Positions 1 through 6,433 of a DNA stretch of 9,362 bases are shown piece by piece; positions within the stretch are counted from its first letter, which is position 1; each line of letters opens with the position of its first letter. The notes below the pieces were generated by a model. It saw only the letters and a list, made by a program, of their open reading frames with translations. It had not been told where the DNA came from and ran no database searches. The stretch spans positions 1-9,362 of the forward strand of contig JAUVWD010000014.1 of assembly GCA_030604285.1 (NCBI GenBank), read 5' to 3'. Origin of the DNA: Chloroflexota bacterium (GTDB lineage: Bacteria > Chloroflexota > Dehalococcoidia > GIF9 > AB-539-J10). The position numbers and the translations under genes are program-made.

Positions 1-148
1 CGTCTTTGGAGACAAAACCCTCTCGGACAAAGTCCTCACCATTAGCGTGGAACTGAAGCGTTCCCACTGCAGCACCAGCGCAACCGATAAGAATAATGCT
101 GACGACAAACAACACGATGATGGATAGCACAAGCATTCGTTTTCTCAT
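1..148 (-). CDS. Lipoprotein, N-terminal part only (truncated by window edge)
   Basis: Forty-nine codons are visible before the gene leaves the window. The start ATG (complement of 146-148) is preceded by a good Shine-Dalgarno, AGAAGGA (complement of 154-160), at 5 bases. The product begins MRKRM, continues with a hydrophobic stretch (about residues 6-22), then a lipobox Leu-Ile-Gly-Cys with Cys23 as the predicted lipidation site. After it comes a mature N-terminus containing HANGEDFVREGFVSKD. This is a textbook type II signal peptide, so the protein should be exported by Sec and anchored by lipid on the outside of the membrane. I do not recognise the mature domain from these few residues and assign no function. 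The gene is monocistronic as far as can be seen, with about 1 kb of non-coding or decayed sequence upstream. I am confident that this is a real gene start, not of what it does. Confidence 0.75.
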   Translation of the reverse strand, partial: MRKRMLVLSIIVLFVVSIILIGCAGAAVGTLQFHANGEDFVREGFVSKD

Positions 149-184
149 TGAAGTCCTTCTAACATAAGATTCTTTCCGAATTTG

Positions 185-217
185 CTACACAAATGGACTG
201 CTCCTTTGCTGAGCCAT
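185..217 (-). CDS. Possible 10-codon leader ORF ahead of the lipoprotein
   Basis: On the minus strand a consensus GGAGG (complement of 223-227) stands 5 bases before an ATG (complement of 215-217). The frame encodes MAQQRSSPFV and ends at TAG (complement of 185-187). The lipoprotein start lies 37 bases further on and is in the same frame. The Shine-Dalgarno is the best in this part of the window, which argues for real initiation. The peptide itself has no recognisable feature. It could be a translated leader that couples to the lipoprotein gene, the stump of a decayed gene, or chance. Confidence 0.25.
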   Translation of the reverse strand: MAQQRSSPFV

Positions 218-378
218 TTACACCTCCAAGTCCCTATATTTCTTCTACAAAGACGCCAGTTAATGCAACTAGTTGCAATAACATACCAAAAAACAAACCC
301 GCGTATCTAGTCGCTCCGTGGTTCCTCCTTAGTAGGCTTGCCATTTGAAGCACATCACATCGTGTGCTGCAATGAGCA

Positions 379-398
379 GCGATTGCAAGCGATTGCAA
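379..398. repeat. Tandem 10-base direct repeat
   Basis: GCGATTGCAA occurs twice head to tail (379-388 and 389-398). It is only two copies, in a region without a clear gene, and has no visible partner elsewhere. Probably a local slippage duplication. Confidence 0.5.
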
Positions 399-1188
399 CA
401 AGCTAAATGCTACCACGGCCCATCGATTGTGTCAAATCCTGAGACCCCATCATGCTTCGGACTGTTTCGCTTGGTACCCCTTAGCGAAACTGTGGAGAAT
501 TTTGGTGTTGTAGTATTCAATTGATTGCGCCATAGGGATCTCGATACCTTGGATCGTTAAATACCAACCCGTTCTATCCACAGACATGTTACCTGCAGCA
601 TATAGCCTATGTAGCTGGGGTGGGAGGCTAATCCTCCGCGGAGTCGCATGTTCCTTAAACAATCGAGCGAATTGGTTAATCTGAAGCCGTGGCTGTTTTG
701 GGAACGCTACGAATATGGGAGGCTGATGCCGCAGGGCCTGAGTACGAGGTAGTCAACTCCTGGAAAGCCGCGGTAAGCTACTTGATTGAAAGAGAAGTCA
801 GGAGTGCTTCGAATGCCGGCTACGAAGTGGTAATGATACGACGCTAATTCGGGTAGCGGTTCATCAACTGCCTTACTTGTCCCAGTTCTGGGGCGCTTCC
901 TGCTTTCATTGAAGCGAACTGTTTGAGGGCGTGCCTTAGATCAAGGAGAGCGATATCTCAGATGGGGTAACGACAGGCTCCTAGCACTCCTTTGATGTGA
1001 GGGATCAAATTGCTGCGCTCGTACGCTGAGTAGGGTTCGCCGCCAGCCAAACGAGCGGGGTATACTGAGCGAACCAGCGCCACACCGCATATCAGCAAGA
1101 AAAGGCAATGCCCTCGTGCTATGAGGAAGCGCAAGGAGTATGTAGTCGGAGCGCTAGGGGATTACCACTTCGAGGCCGAAATGCGTTA

Positions 1189-2538
1189 CTAAGCTTTTTT
1201 TGCAGGGCAATTGTACTCTCTTAAGGCAGCCAGTGCTCGAATGGCTCTTTCAGGCGTAGGATAAATAGCTTTATAGCCGGTCTCTTTGACCTTTGGTAGC
1301 AAGCTCTCGTCCCACTGTCCTGCGACCCAGGTGATCACGGGCTTGGATTTGCCACCGGCTACTTGCTGGATAGCCTCTAAGGTGGGGATGCCACAAATAC
1401 ATAATATGGCATCCACACTAGCATCTTCGAGGAGAGCCGCCAAAGCATAGCGATATACCCTTCCATAGCCATGTGTGATAGCTGCGGCTATCATGTCTAC
1501 AGGATTGGTTGGTGGTGACCAAGGGGGGAAAAACTCTTTGATCCTTTCTACAGTTCGCGGGGATAATCTCGCTGGTTCAAAGCCATGTTGGGACAGGGCA
1601 TCCAAGGCCATTATACCCCCGGCACCCGTAGGTGTGATTACCCCTATCTTATTTCCCTTGAACGGAGGCAGGTTGATAAATGCTCTAGCGACATCTCCCA
1701 TTTCATCTACACTCCTTAGAGAGATGATGCCGGATTGCTCAAATGCAGCTTGATAAACTTCGGCCTTCCCCGTAATTGATCCTGTATGAGAAGCCGCTGC
1801 TTGGGCTGCCTCTTCACTGTAGCCTATCTTTAGTGCTAGTATCGGCATTTTCTTGCTAACCTTACGGGCGATGCTCATAAACTTACTACCGTCTCTCATA
1901 CTTTCAATTTGCAAGGCTATGACCTTTATATCAGGGTCATCGCCCAAATATTGCAGCACCTCGGGGAAGTCAACATCGCTAGTATTGCCAAGGTCAATGC
2001 TCTTACCACTGGTAAAGCCAGCAAAGCCATTAAGAAAGCCCCCGGATTGCCCAACAAGTGCAACAGGGATTTTGTCCGTTGGGCTGGCTACGAAAGCAGA
2101 GGTAAAGTTGCTGAAATTATTGACTACTGCCAAAGAGTTAGGTCCAATTATCCGCATTCCACCCCGTTTGGCTATGCTGAGGACTTCGCTCTGGAGCTCT
2201 TTTCCTGTCTCATCGGCTTCAGCAAACCCACCGCTAGTAATTATGGCGGCTTTGATGCCTCTTTGGATGCAATCTCCTATCACTGCAGGAACAACTTCAC
2301 GTGGGGTGGCTATGACTGCCAAATCTATACCCATAGGCAATGAGGCAACATCAGGATAGACTTTGAGGCCGAGGATCTCTTTTGTCTTGGGATTGACGGG
2401 GTAGATTTGCCCCTTAAACCCGATTGCCAGCAGGTTCTCTAGCGTGTTGAATGCACCTTTGCCGATGCGTCGGGTGACACCTGCTAGGGCTACGGATCTG
2501 GGCTCCATAAAAAGCTTCATTTCAGCTATGATGCTCAT
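1189..2538 (-). CDS. Acyl-CoA synthetase (NDP-forming), alpha-subunit type
   Basis: The 449-residue product matches the alpha subunit of the ADP-forming acetyl-CoA synthetase family, which conserves the energy of an acyl-CoA thioester as ATP through a phosphohistidine. Residues 1-130 form a CoA-binding Rossmann domain (ALAGV near 17-21, VNP at 48-50, GPNS at 132-135). Residues about 150-290 are the first succinyl-CoA-ligase-like domain, with GQSGG at 163-167 and SHTGS at 250-254, whose His251 is the expected phosphorylated histidine. Residues about 295-440 are the second ligase domain (TPTGAGG at 302-308). Length fits the alpha subunit alone (about 450); the ATP-grasp beta domain of fused forms (about 700) is missing, and no beta gene follows it in this window. 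The start is ATG with AGGGGA 9 bases upstream. The substrate cannot be read from sequence. Cytoplasmic; transcribed alone, divergently from the tRNA/tuf cluster. Confidence 0.9.
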   Translation of the reverse strand: MSIIAEMKLFMEPRSVALAGVTRRIGKGAFNTLENLLAIGFKGQIYPVNPKTKEILGLKVYPDVASLPMGIDLAVIATPREVVPAVIGDCIQRGIKAAIITSGGFAEADETGKELQSEVLSIAKRGGMRIIGPNSLAVVNNFSNFTSAFVASPTDKIPVALVGQSGGFLNGFAGFTSGKSIDLGNTSDVDFPEVLQYLGDDPDIKVIALQIESMRDGSKFMSIARKVSKKMPILALKIGYSEEAAQAAASHTGSITGKAEVYQAAFEQSGIISLRSVDEMGDVARAFINLPPFKGNKIGVITPTGAGGIMALDALSQHGFEPARLSPRTVERIKEFFPPWSPPTNPVDMIAAAITHGYGRVYRYALAALLEDASVDAILCICGIPTLEAIQQVAGGKSKPVITWVAGQWDESLLPKVKETGYKAIYPTPERAIRALAALREYNCPAKKA

Positions 2539-2572
2539 GGAGTCTTGTCCCCTGAGGTGACATTGTCTGGTT

Positions 2573-2601
2573 ATGTTATGCCTTGGCAGTCATTTTGTAA
2601 A
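2573..2601 (-). promoter_or_regulatory. Probable sigma70-type promoter of the acyl-CoA synthetase gene
   Basis: Read on the minus strand, TTTACA (complement of 2596-2601) and TAACAT (complement of 2573-2578) are separated by 17 bases and lie 35 bases upstream of the start codon. The -35 box has five of six consensus bases and the -10 box four of six, so this is a moderate prediction. Confidence 0.45.
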
Positions 2602-2630
2602 CCGCGAACAATGATAGACGTCTTCTCCAG

Positions 2631-2660
2631 TTGACATGGTGTATTGGCGTTCTCTATACT
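2631..2660 (+). promoter_or_regulatory. Strong sigma70-type promoter for the tRNA-tuf-ribosomal protein cluster
   Basis: TTGACA (2631-2636, perfect) and TATACT (2655-2660, five of six) are 18 bases apart. Transcription would start about 8 bases before the first tRNA. There is no other good promoter visible between here and tuf, so the three tRNAs and tuf are probably cotranscribed and processed. Confidence 0.75.
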
Positions 2661-2675
2661 ATCGAGGCGAAAGTT

Positions 2676-2748
2676 GCCCGAGTGGCGCAATGGTAGCGCA
2701 ACCGACTTGTAATCGGTAGGTTAGCGGGTTCGAGTCCCCTCTCGGGCT
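2676..2748 (+). tRNA. tRNA-Thr, anticodon TGT
   Basis: The acceptor stem GCCCGAG/CTCGGGC is perfect, with T as discriminator and no encoded CCA. The D arm is GCGC/GCGC, the anticodon stem ACCGA/TCGGT with loop CTTGTAA, which puts TGT at 2708-2710 and reads ACA (and other ACN) threonine codons. The T arm is irregular: read as GCGGG/CCCCT around TTCGAGT it has a C:C mismatch and a six-base variable loop. Removing the single C in AGCGGG would give a perfect AGGGG/CCCCT stem and a normal five-base variable loop. The identity is clear despite this. Confidence 0.93.
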
Positions 2749-2789
2749 GGGTTAGACTTTTCCAGTTGGTTTGTGGTAAATTAGAATGG

Positions 2790-2872
2790 GGAGGGGTGCC
2801 GGAGTGGTTAATCGGAGCAGACTGTAAATCTGCCGCCTTAGGGCTTCGTGGGTTCGAATCCTACCCCCTCCA
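2790..2872 (+). tRNA. tRNA-Tyr, anticodon GTA
   Basis: An 83-base class II tRNA with acceptor stem GGAGGGG/CCCCTCC and discriminator A. The anticodon stem is GCAGA/TCTGC with loop CTGTAAA, giving GTA at 2824-2826 (tyrosine, TAC/TAT). It has the long variable arm expected for bacterial tRNA-Tyr, and a T arm GTGGG-TTCGAAT-CCTAC. CCA is not encoded. The anticodon is the ordinary one and cannot read TAA or TAG, which matters for the in-frame stops noted elsewhere in the window. Confidence 0.97.
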
Positions 2873-2883
2873 CTAGACAATAT

Positions 2884-2956
2884 GCCCACATAGCTCAGCA
2901 GGCAGAGCACGTTCTTGGTAAGAACGGGGTCACCAGTTCGAATCTGGTTGTGGGCT
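2884..2956 (+). tRNA. tRNA-Thr, anticodon GGT
   Basis: A regular 73-base tRNA: acceptor GCCCACA/TGTGGGC with discriminator T, anticodon stem CGTTC/GAACG with loop TTGGTAA (GGT at 2917-2919, reads ACC/ACT), and T arm ACCAG-TTCGAAT-CTGGT, all fully paired. CCA is not encoded. It ends 34 bases before tuf and lies in the same transcript. With the TGT isoacceptor just upstream it covers most threonine codons. Confidence 0.96.
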
Positions 2957-2990
2957 GGGTGAATTACTAGATCAAAATAAGGGGGTTTCA

Positions 2991-4193
2991 ATGGCAAAGC
3001 AAGTGTATGTTCGTACCAAACCTCATATCAATGTGGGCACCATAGGTCACGTTGACCATGGCAAAACAACGTTAACTTCAGCGATGACTCTGGTGTTATC
3101 TAAGGCTGGTCTCGCTCATTTTCGCGCTTTTGAGTCTATAGATAATGCTCCTGAGGAAAAAGCCAGGGGACTGACAATCGCTATCGCTCATATTGAGTAT
3201 CAAACGGAAAAGCGTCATTATTGTCACGTCGATTGCCCGGGGCATGCTGACTACATAAAGAACATGATTACTGGAGCTGCCCAGATGGATGGAGCTATAG
3301 TGGTGGTTGCTGCTGATGATGGTCCTATGCCTCAGACGAGGGAGCATATTCTCCTGGCTCGTCAGGTGGAAGTGCCATGCTTGATGGTAGCCCTAAATAA
3401 AGTGGATTTGATGGAGGATCCGGAACTGCTAGACCTGGTGGAGTTGGAGGTTAGGGACTTACTTACTCAATATGGCTTCCATGGAAACGAAGTTCCAATC
3501 GTTAGGGTGAGCGCTCTTAAGGCTCTGGAGTGTGGCTGTGGTAAGAGGGAATGTCCCTGGTGTGGTGCGGTATGGAAGTTATTGGATACCATGGATGAAT
3601 ACATTCCTATGCCAGCCCGAGACAAAGACAAGCCTTTCCTAATGCCTGTTGAGGATGTGTTCAGTATTAAAGGGCGAGGAACTGTGCCTACAGGAAGGGT
3701 AGAACGGGGCACGGTTAAAGTTGGCGACGAAGTGGAGCTAGTGGGCATAAGAGAAACGCGAAAGACACGGGTTACCGGTGTAGAGATGTTTCATAAGTCG
3801 TTAGATTATGCTGAGCCTGGAGATGCCGTTGGCTGCTTGTTGCGAGGTGTAGTGCGAGAGGATGTGATGAGAGGTCAGGTGCTGGCAGCTCCGGGAACAG
3901 TTAAACCTCACACTAATGCTGAGGTCGAAGTATATATATTAAACAAGGAGGAAGGTGGGAGACATACCCCATTTTTCACAGGCTATAAGCCCCAATTCTT
4001 CATTAGAACTATGGATGTCACCGGGGTCATAAGTCTACCCGAAGGCGTGGAAATGGCCATGCCTGGAGATAGTTTGACTCACATGAAGATTAAGACCATC
4101 TATCCTGTGGCTATGGAACCAGGGCTGCGCTTTGCTATCAGAGAGGGAGGTAGGACGGTAGGCGCTGGTGTTGTCACCGAGGTTAAGAACTGA
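2991..4193 (+). CDS. tuf: Elongation factor Tu
   Basis: EF-Tu carries aminoacyl-tRNA to the ribosomal A site as a GTP complex and hydrolyses GTP on codon recognition. All GTPase motifs are present in the 400-residue protein: P-loop GHVDHGKT (19-26), switch I RGLTI (59-63) with Thr62, DCPGH (81-85) with the catalytic His85, NKVD (136-139) and SAL (174-176). Domains II (about 215-300) and III (about 305-400, ending [10 protein letters not shown]) are complete. AAGGGGG (2979-2985) stands 5 bases before the ATG. Odd point: residues 179-192, near the end of the G domain, carry four closely spaced cysteines (181, 183, 188, 191) in the order C-x-C-x4-C-x2-C, where E. coli EF-Tu has none. This resembles a zinc knuckle. 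The gene is downstream of three tRNA genes and starts the run into rpmG-secE-nusG. Confidence 0.98.
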   Translation: MAKQVYVRTKPHINVGTIGHVDHGKTTLTSAMTLVLSKAGLAHFRAFESIDNAPEEKARGLTIAIAHIEYQTEKRHYCHVDCPGHADYIKNMITGAAQMDGAIVVVAADDGPMPQTREHILLARQVEVPCLMVALNKVDLMEDPELLDLVELEVRDLLTQYGFHGNEVPIVRVSALKALECGCGKRECPWCGAVWKLLDTMDEYIPMPARDKDKPFLMPVEDVFSIKGRGTVPTGRVERGTVKVGDEVELVGIRETRKTRVTGVEMFHKSLDYAEPGDAVGCLLRGVVREDVMRGQVLAAPGTVKPHTNAEVEVYILNKEEGGRHTPFFTGYKPQFFIRTMDVTGVISLPEGVEMAMPGDSLTHMKIKTIYPVAMEPGLRFAIREGGRTVGAGVVTEVKN

Positions 4194-4195
4194 GC

Positions 4196-4363
4196 ATGGC
4201 CAAGAAGGGAGAGGCGAGACTTATTATCCATCTTGCCTGCACTGAATGTCACCAGCAGACATATACCAGTATGAAGAATAAGAAAAACGATCCCCAGCGG
4301 CTGGAACTAAAGAAGTTTTGTCCTCGATGTCGTGTCCACACCCTTCATCGTGAGGTCAAGTAG
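4196..4363 (+). CDS. rpmG: Ribosomal protein L33
   Basis: A 55-residue protein of the large ribosomal subunit, starting 2 bases after the tuf stop codon. It opens with MAKKGEARL and contains the two CxxC pairs of the zinc-binding form of L33: CTEC (15-18) and CPRC (42-45). The intervening basic segment [19 protein letters not shown] is typical of the family, and the length is normal. The position between tuf and secE is the standard one in many bacteria. There is no strong Shine-Dalgarno (GAGG lies 13 bases upstream), so translation is probably coupled to tuf. The four cysteines identify the C+ (zinc-replete) paralogue type; whether a second, zinc-free copy exists elsewhere cannot be seen. 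Confidence 0.95.
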   Translation: MAKKGEARLIIHLACTECHQQTYTSMKNKKNDPQRLELKKFCPRCRVHTLHREVK

Positions 4364-4378
4364 TAGCACAGTTTGCCT

Positions 4379-4621
4379 ATGAAGAATCGTCCTGACAAAG
4401 GGAAAGTTGGCCGGGTGAAAGCTGGTCAAGCCAAGAAGTCCAGATTTAGCTTTGTTCCTGATGTCATAGGTGAATTGAAGAAGGTGACTTGGCCGACTAG
4501 GCAAGAGACGATTCGGCTGAGCGCCATGGTGCTGGTTGTTTGTGTTATCCTGGGATTGATTTTGGGCGGCGTAGACTATGTGTTTACTCAATTGGTTGCT
4601 AAGGTATTTCTAGGTGGTTAG
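4379..4621 (+). CDS. secE: Preprotein translocase subunit SecE
   Basis: SecE is the small clamp subunit that stabilises SecY in the protein-export channel. The product (80 residues from ATG at 4379) is the single-membrane-segment form. A basic N-terminus is followed by the signature amphipathic stretch with ELKKVTWPTRQE (about residues 33-44), then one transmembrane helix (about 48-66), with a short tail. A TTG at 4373, two codons upstream in frame, is an alternative start; I prefer the ATG because it is the stronger codon, though neither has a good Shine-Dalgarno. It follows rpmG by 15 bases and its stop TAG overlaps the GTG/ATG start region of nusG, the usual secE-nusG coupling. Confidence 0.93.
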   Translation: MKNRPDKGKVGRVKAGQAKKSRFSFVPDVIGELKKVTWPTRQETIRLSAMVLVVCVILGLILGGVDYVFTQLVAKVFLGG

Positions 4622-4623
4622 TG

Positions 4624-5154
4624 ATGATACCCGACGGGCACTGGTATCTCGTGTATACTTAATCCGGTCGTGAGCAGAAGGCAAAGCGAAACCTCGACCA
4701 GCGCATTAAGTCTATGGACGTTGAGGATAAAGTATTTGAAGTGGTAATACCTACCGTCAAGGAGATTGAAATCAAAGGGGGTCAGCGCCGCTCTGTGAGT
4801 AAGAAGCTCTTTCCGGGCTATATCATGGTCAAGATGAATCTGGATGAGGAAAGTTGGGATATGGTAAGAAATACTCCCGGGGTTGTAGGATTTGCCAGTG
4901 GTGGTTCCAAGCCCTCGCCTTTGACCGAAGAGGAGGCAGATAGGATCTTGGAACGGATGCAGGAAGCTCCTGCCGAGGTCAGTATAGGGTTTAGAAAGGG
5001 GGAAAGCGTTCGCATAACTACAGGACCTTTCGTGGATTTCATAGGCAAAGTGGATGAAATGAATCTTGATAAAGGCAAGGTAGTAGTCCTCCTCAATCTG
5101 TTTGGGAGGCAGACTTCTGTGGAATTAGACGCTCTGGATCTGGAGAGGCTATAG
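4624..5154 (+). CDS. nusG: Transcription antitermination factor NusG, interrupted by an in-frame TAA at codon 13
   Basis: NusG binds RNA polymerase through its NGN domain and couples it to Rho or ribosomes through its KOW domain. The reading frame from ATG 4624 (adjacent GTG at 4621 overlaps the secE stop) gives MIPDGHWYLVYT, then a TAA (4660-4662), then SGREQKAKRNLDQRIKSM and the rest without a break. The family reads His-Trp-Tyr-x-Val-x-Thr-Tyr-Ser-Gly here, so the stop replaces the conserved tyrosine by one base; the frame is the same on both sides. The remainder is normal: KLFPGYIMVKM and NTPGVVGF in NGN, then the KOW domain with GPFVDFIGKV and GRQTSVELD. The next in-frame ATG (4714) would give 146 residues lacking the first NGN strand and helix, and has no Shine-Dalgarno. 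Sequencing error, real nonsense mutation or recoding are all open. Confidence 0.9.
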
Positions 5155-5577
5155 ATGGCCAAGAAAATCCAGAAGGTAATCAGGCTACAGATTCCAGCAG
5201 GCAAAGCTAGTCCGGCACCGCCGGTGGGACCAGCTTTGGGGCAACACGGTATTAATATTATGGCTTTTTGTAAGGAGTATAATGAGAGGACTGCTTCCCA
5301 AGAAGGCTTCATTGTTCCTGCTGAGATAACTATCTACGTAGATCGCTCCTTCACTTTTGTCACCAAGATGCCTCCGGCATCCGATTTGCTACGGCGGGCT
5401 TTAGGTGCAGAGAAGGGTAGCAGCAATGTAGGGGAAAACAAAATAGGTGAGCTGGGGCGGGACAAGATTCGTGATATTGCTAAAACCAAAATGGTTGATC
5501 TTAACACCACTGAGATTGACAAAGCGGTGAGTATTATTGAAGGCACGGCTCGCAGCATGGGTATTGAGCTGAGGTAG
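5155..5577 (+). CDS. rplK: Ribosomal protein L11
   Basis: L11 binds the GTPase-associated region of 23S rRNA and helps elongation factors and the stringent-response enzyme work on the ribosome. The 140-residue product has normal length. Its N-terminal domain includes the proline-rich [17 protein letters not shown] (about 20-36) characteristic of L11. The C-terminal RNA-binding domain includes TKMPPAS (70-76), and [10 protein letters not shown] at the end. The ATG follows the nusG stop TAG directly with no spacer, and GGAGAGG (5142-5148) inside the end of nusG serves as Shine-Dalgarno, so translation is coupled. L1 follows after 7 bases. Confidence 0.97.
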   Translation: MAKKIQKVIRLQIPAGKASPAPPVGPALGQHGINIMAFCKEYNERTASQEGFIVPAEITIYVDRSFTFVTKMPPASDLLRRALGAEKGSSNVGENKIGELGRDKIRDIAKTKMVDLNTTEIDKAVSIIEGTARSMGIELR

Positions 5578-5584
5578 ACTAAGA

Positions 5585-6295
5585 ATGGCTAAGCATGGCA
5601 AGAACTATCAGCAGACCGTTGGGTTAGTAGATAGGTTCCAGGCTTGTTCACCTGTTGAAGCTATAGATCTGGCCAAGCAAGCAAGCTATGCTCGCTTTGA
5701 TGAAACATTTGAGCTCCATTTGAGGATGGGAGTTAACCCTCGTAGTGCTGACCAGCAGGTTCGCGGTGTAGCTATGTTGCCCCATGGATTGGGCAAGAAA
5801 GTGCGTATTCTGGTCTTTGCTGAGGGTGAAGCTGTAAATGTAGCTGAGGACGCTGGGGCAGATTATGTGGGTTCTGATGAGCTTATTAGCAAGATTGAAA
5901 CTGGGTGGCTCGATTTTGACGCTGCTGTAGCTACCCCAGACGTCATGAACAAGGTGGTTAAGCTGGGGCGGATTTTGGGGAGGCGAGGCTTAATGCCTAA
6001 TCCTAAATCAGGCACTATAGTGCCTGCTGCGGACTTGCCCAGGGTTATCAATGAAGCCCGCAAAGGTAGGGTGGAGTTTAGGTTGGACAGAACGGGGATT
6101 ATCCATCTGCCTATGGGCAAGGCCAGTTTTGATACCCAGAAGCTGGTGGAGAATATGGCCGCGCTCATTGAGGCCATAATCAAGGCTAAGCCCAGTGGAG
6201 CTAAAGGGCAATACATTCAAAGCGTATCACTGTGTACTACTATGGGGCCCGGAATTAAGCTGGACATGAAATCTACACTGGCTCTGGCTGCTTGA
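5585..6295 (+). CDS. rplA: Ribosomal protein L1
   Basis: L1 forms the mobile stalk at the E site that helps release deacylated tRNA; in many bacteria it also binds its own mRNA. The 236-residue product is full length. It shows the two-domain L1 pattern: the beginning and end form domain I (KNYQQTVGLVDR near the start, MGPGIKLDMKSTLA at the end), and the middle forms domain II (GKKVRILVFAEG, GADYVGSDEL). The signature LGRRGLMPNPKSGTI is present (about 131-145). GAGG lies 10 bases before the ATG, inside the end of rplK. No L1 binding site can be assigned with confidence. A 138-base gap with a probable L10 leader follows. Confidence 0.97.
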   Translation: MAKHGKNYQQTVGLVDRFQACSPVEAIDLAKQASYARFDETFELHLRMGVNPRSADQQVRGVAMLPHGLGKKVRILVFAEGEAVNVAEDAGADYVGSDELISKIETGWLDFDAAVATPDVMNKVVKLGRILGRRGLMPNPKSGTIVPAADLPRVINEARKGRVEFRLDRTGIIHLPMGKASFDTQKLVENMAALIEAIIKAKPSGAKGQYIQSVSLCTTMGPGIKLDMKSTLALAA

Positions 6296-6321
6296 CTCTT
6301 GTTGGTTTAATGTAATTGGGC

Positions 6322-6372
6322 TAGCGAACAGCACGTGCCTTGGGACTTTCAATAGTCTACCTGCGAAGGTGA
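6322..6372 (+). promoter_or_regulatory. Probable L10 autoregulatory leader (rplJL mRNA)
   Basis: The gap between rplA and rplJ contains the pieces of the bacterial L10 leader, an mRNA element bound by the L10-(L12)n complex to repress rplJL. The pieces are GAACAGCACGTGCC (6326-6339), a small hairpin GACT-TTCAAT-AGTC (6344-6357), and ACCTGCGAAGGTGA (6359-6372). The main stem pairs GCACGT (6331-6336) with ACCTGC (6359-6364), with one C:C mismatch in the fourth pair; GCAGGT would pair perfectly. The GAAGGTGA segment fits the kink-turn side of the motif. The call rests on pattern memory and position; a covariance-model search would be needed to confirm it. Confidence 0.65.
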
Positions 6373-6433
6373 ATCTGACTTGTGGACTGCCAAATATTGT
6401 GTCATTGCCGTAGGGCGTTCTTATTGAGAAGTT

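Larger units (their letters stand above)
149..1188. other. Long stretch without a defensible gene; possible decayed coding sequence
   Basis: No open frame here has a normal start, Shine-Dalgarno and recognisable product together. What I see: a minus-strand open stretch 450-662 (70 codons, TTG start, no Shine-Dalgarno; contains Gly-Trp-Tyr-Leu-Thr-Ile); a minus-strand stretch 234-416 (GTG start, hydrophobic C-terminal half); a plus-strand stretch 689-847 (52 codons, GTG start, no Shine-Dalgarno); and a minus-strand frame open from about 1150 down to 844 except for one TGA at 958-960. Some of these read like protein rather than random sequence, but none is long enough or familiar enough to name. 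Inference: either an intergenic region or the remains of one or more inactivated genes. No tRNA, transposase, terminal repeats or clear rho-independent terminator was found in it. Confidence 0.45.

Noticed and set aside
450..662. Minus-strand 70-codon ORF as a gene
   Set aside because: Only a TTG start, no Shine-Dalgarno and no family resemblance. It reads somewhat like protein, so it is mentioned in the region description but not called.
689..847. Plus-strand 52-codon ORF with GTG start
   Set aside because: No Shine-Dalgarno, isolated, and opposite a competing protein-like minus-strand frame next door; could be chance or a remnant.
1475..2359. Plus-strand ORFs of 92, 168 and 144 codons
   Set aside because: They lie wholly antisense to the acyl-CoA synthetase gene, whose product is well conserved, and their translations have no protein character or start signals.
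2676..2956. tRNA cluster as an integration site
   Set aside because: No integrase gene or repeat of a tRNA 3' end was found in the window; the cluster runs directly into tuf as in ordinary chromosomes.
2752..2997. Minus-strand 81-codon ORF containing [13 protein letters not shown] and GGGRIRTHEAL
   Set aside because: It is the antisense translation of the tRNA-Tyr and tRNA-Thr genes; these phrases are familiar false proteins made by tRNA complements.
4660..4662. Stop codon reassignment (TAA read as tyrosine) to explain nusG
   Set aside because: rplJ and rplL end in TAA with normal C-termini, and the only tRNA-Tyr seen has a normal GTA anticodon.
4818..5312. Minus-strand 164-codon ORF
   Set aside because: Antisense shadow across the nusG-rplK junction; both sense genes are certain.
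5863..6216. Minus-strand ORFs antisense to rplA
   Set aside because: Shadows of a conserved ribosomal protein gene with no independent signals.
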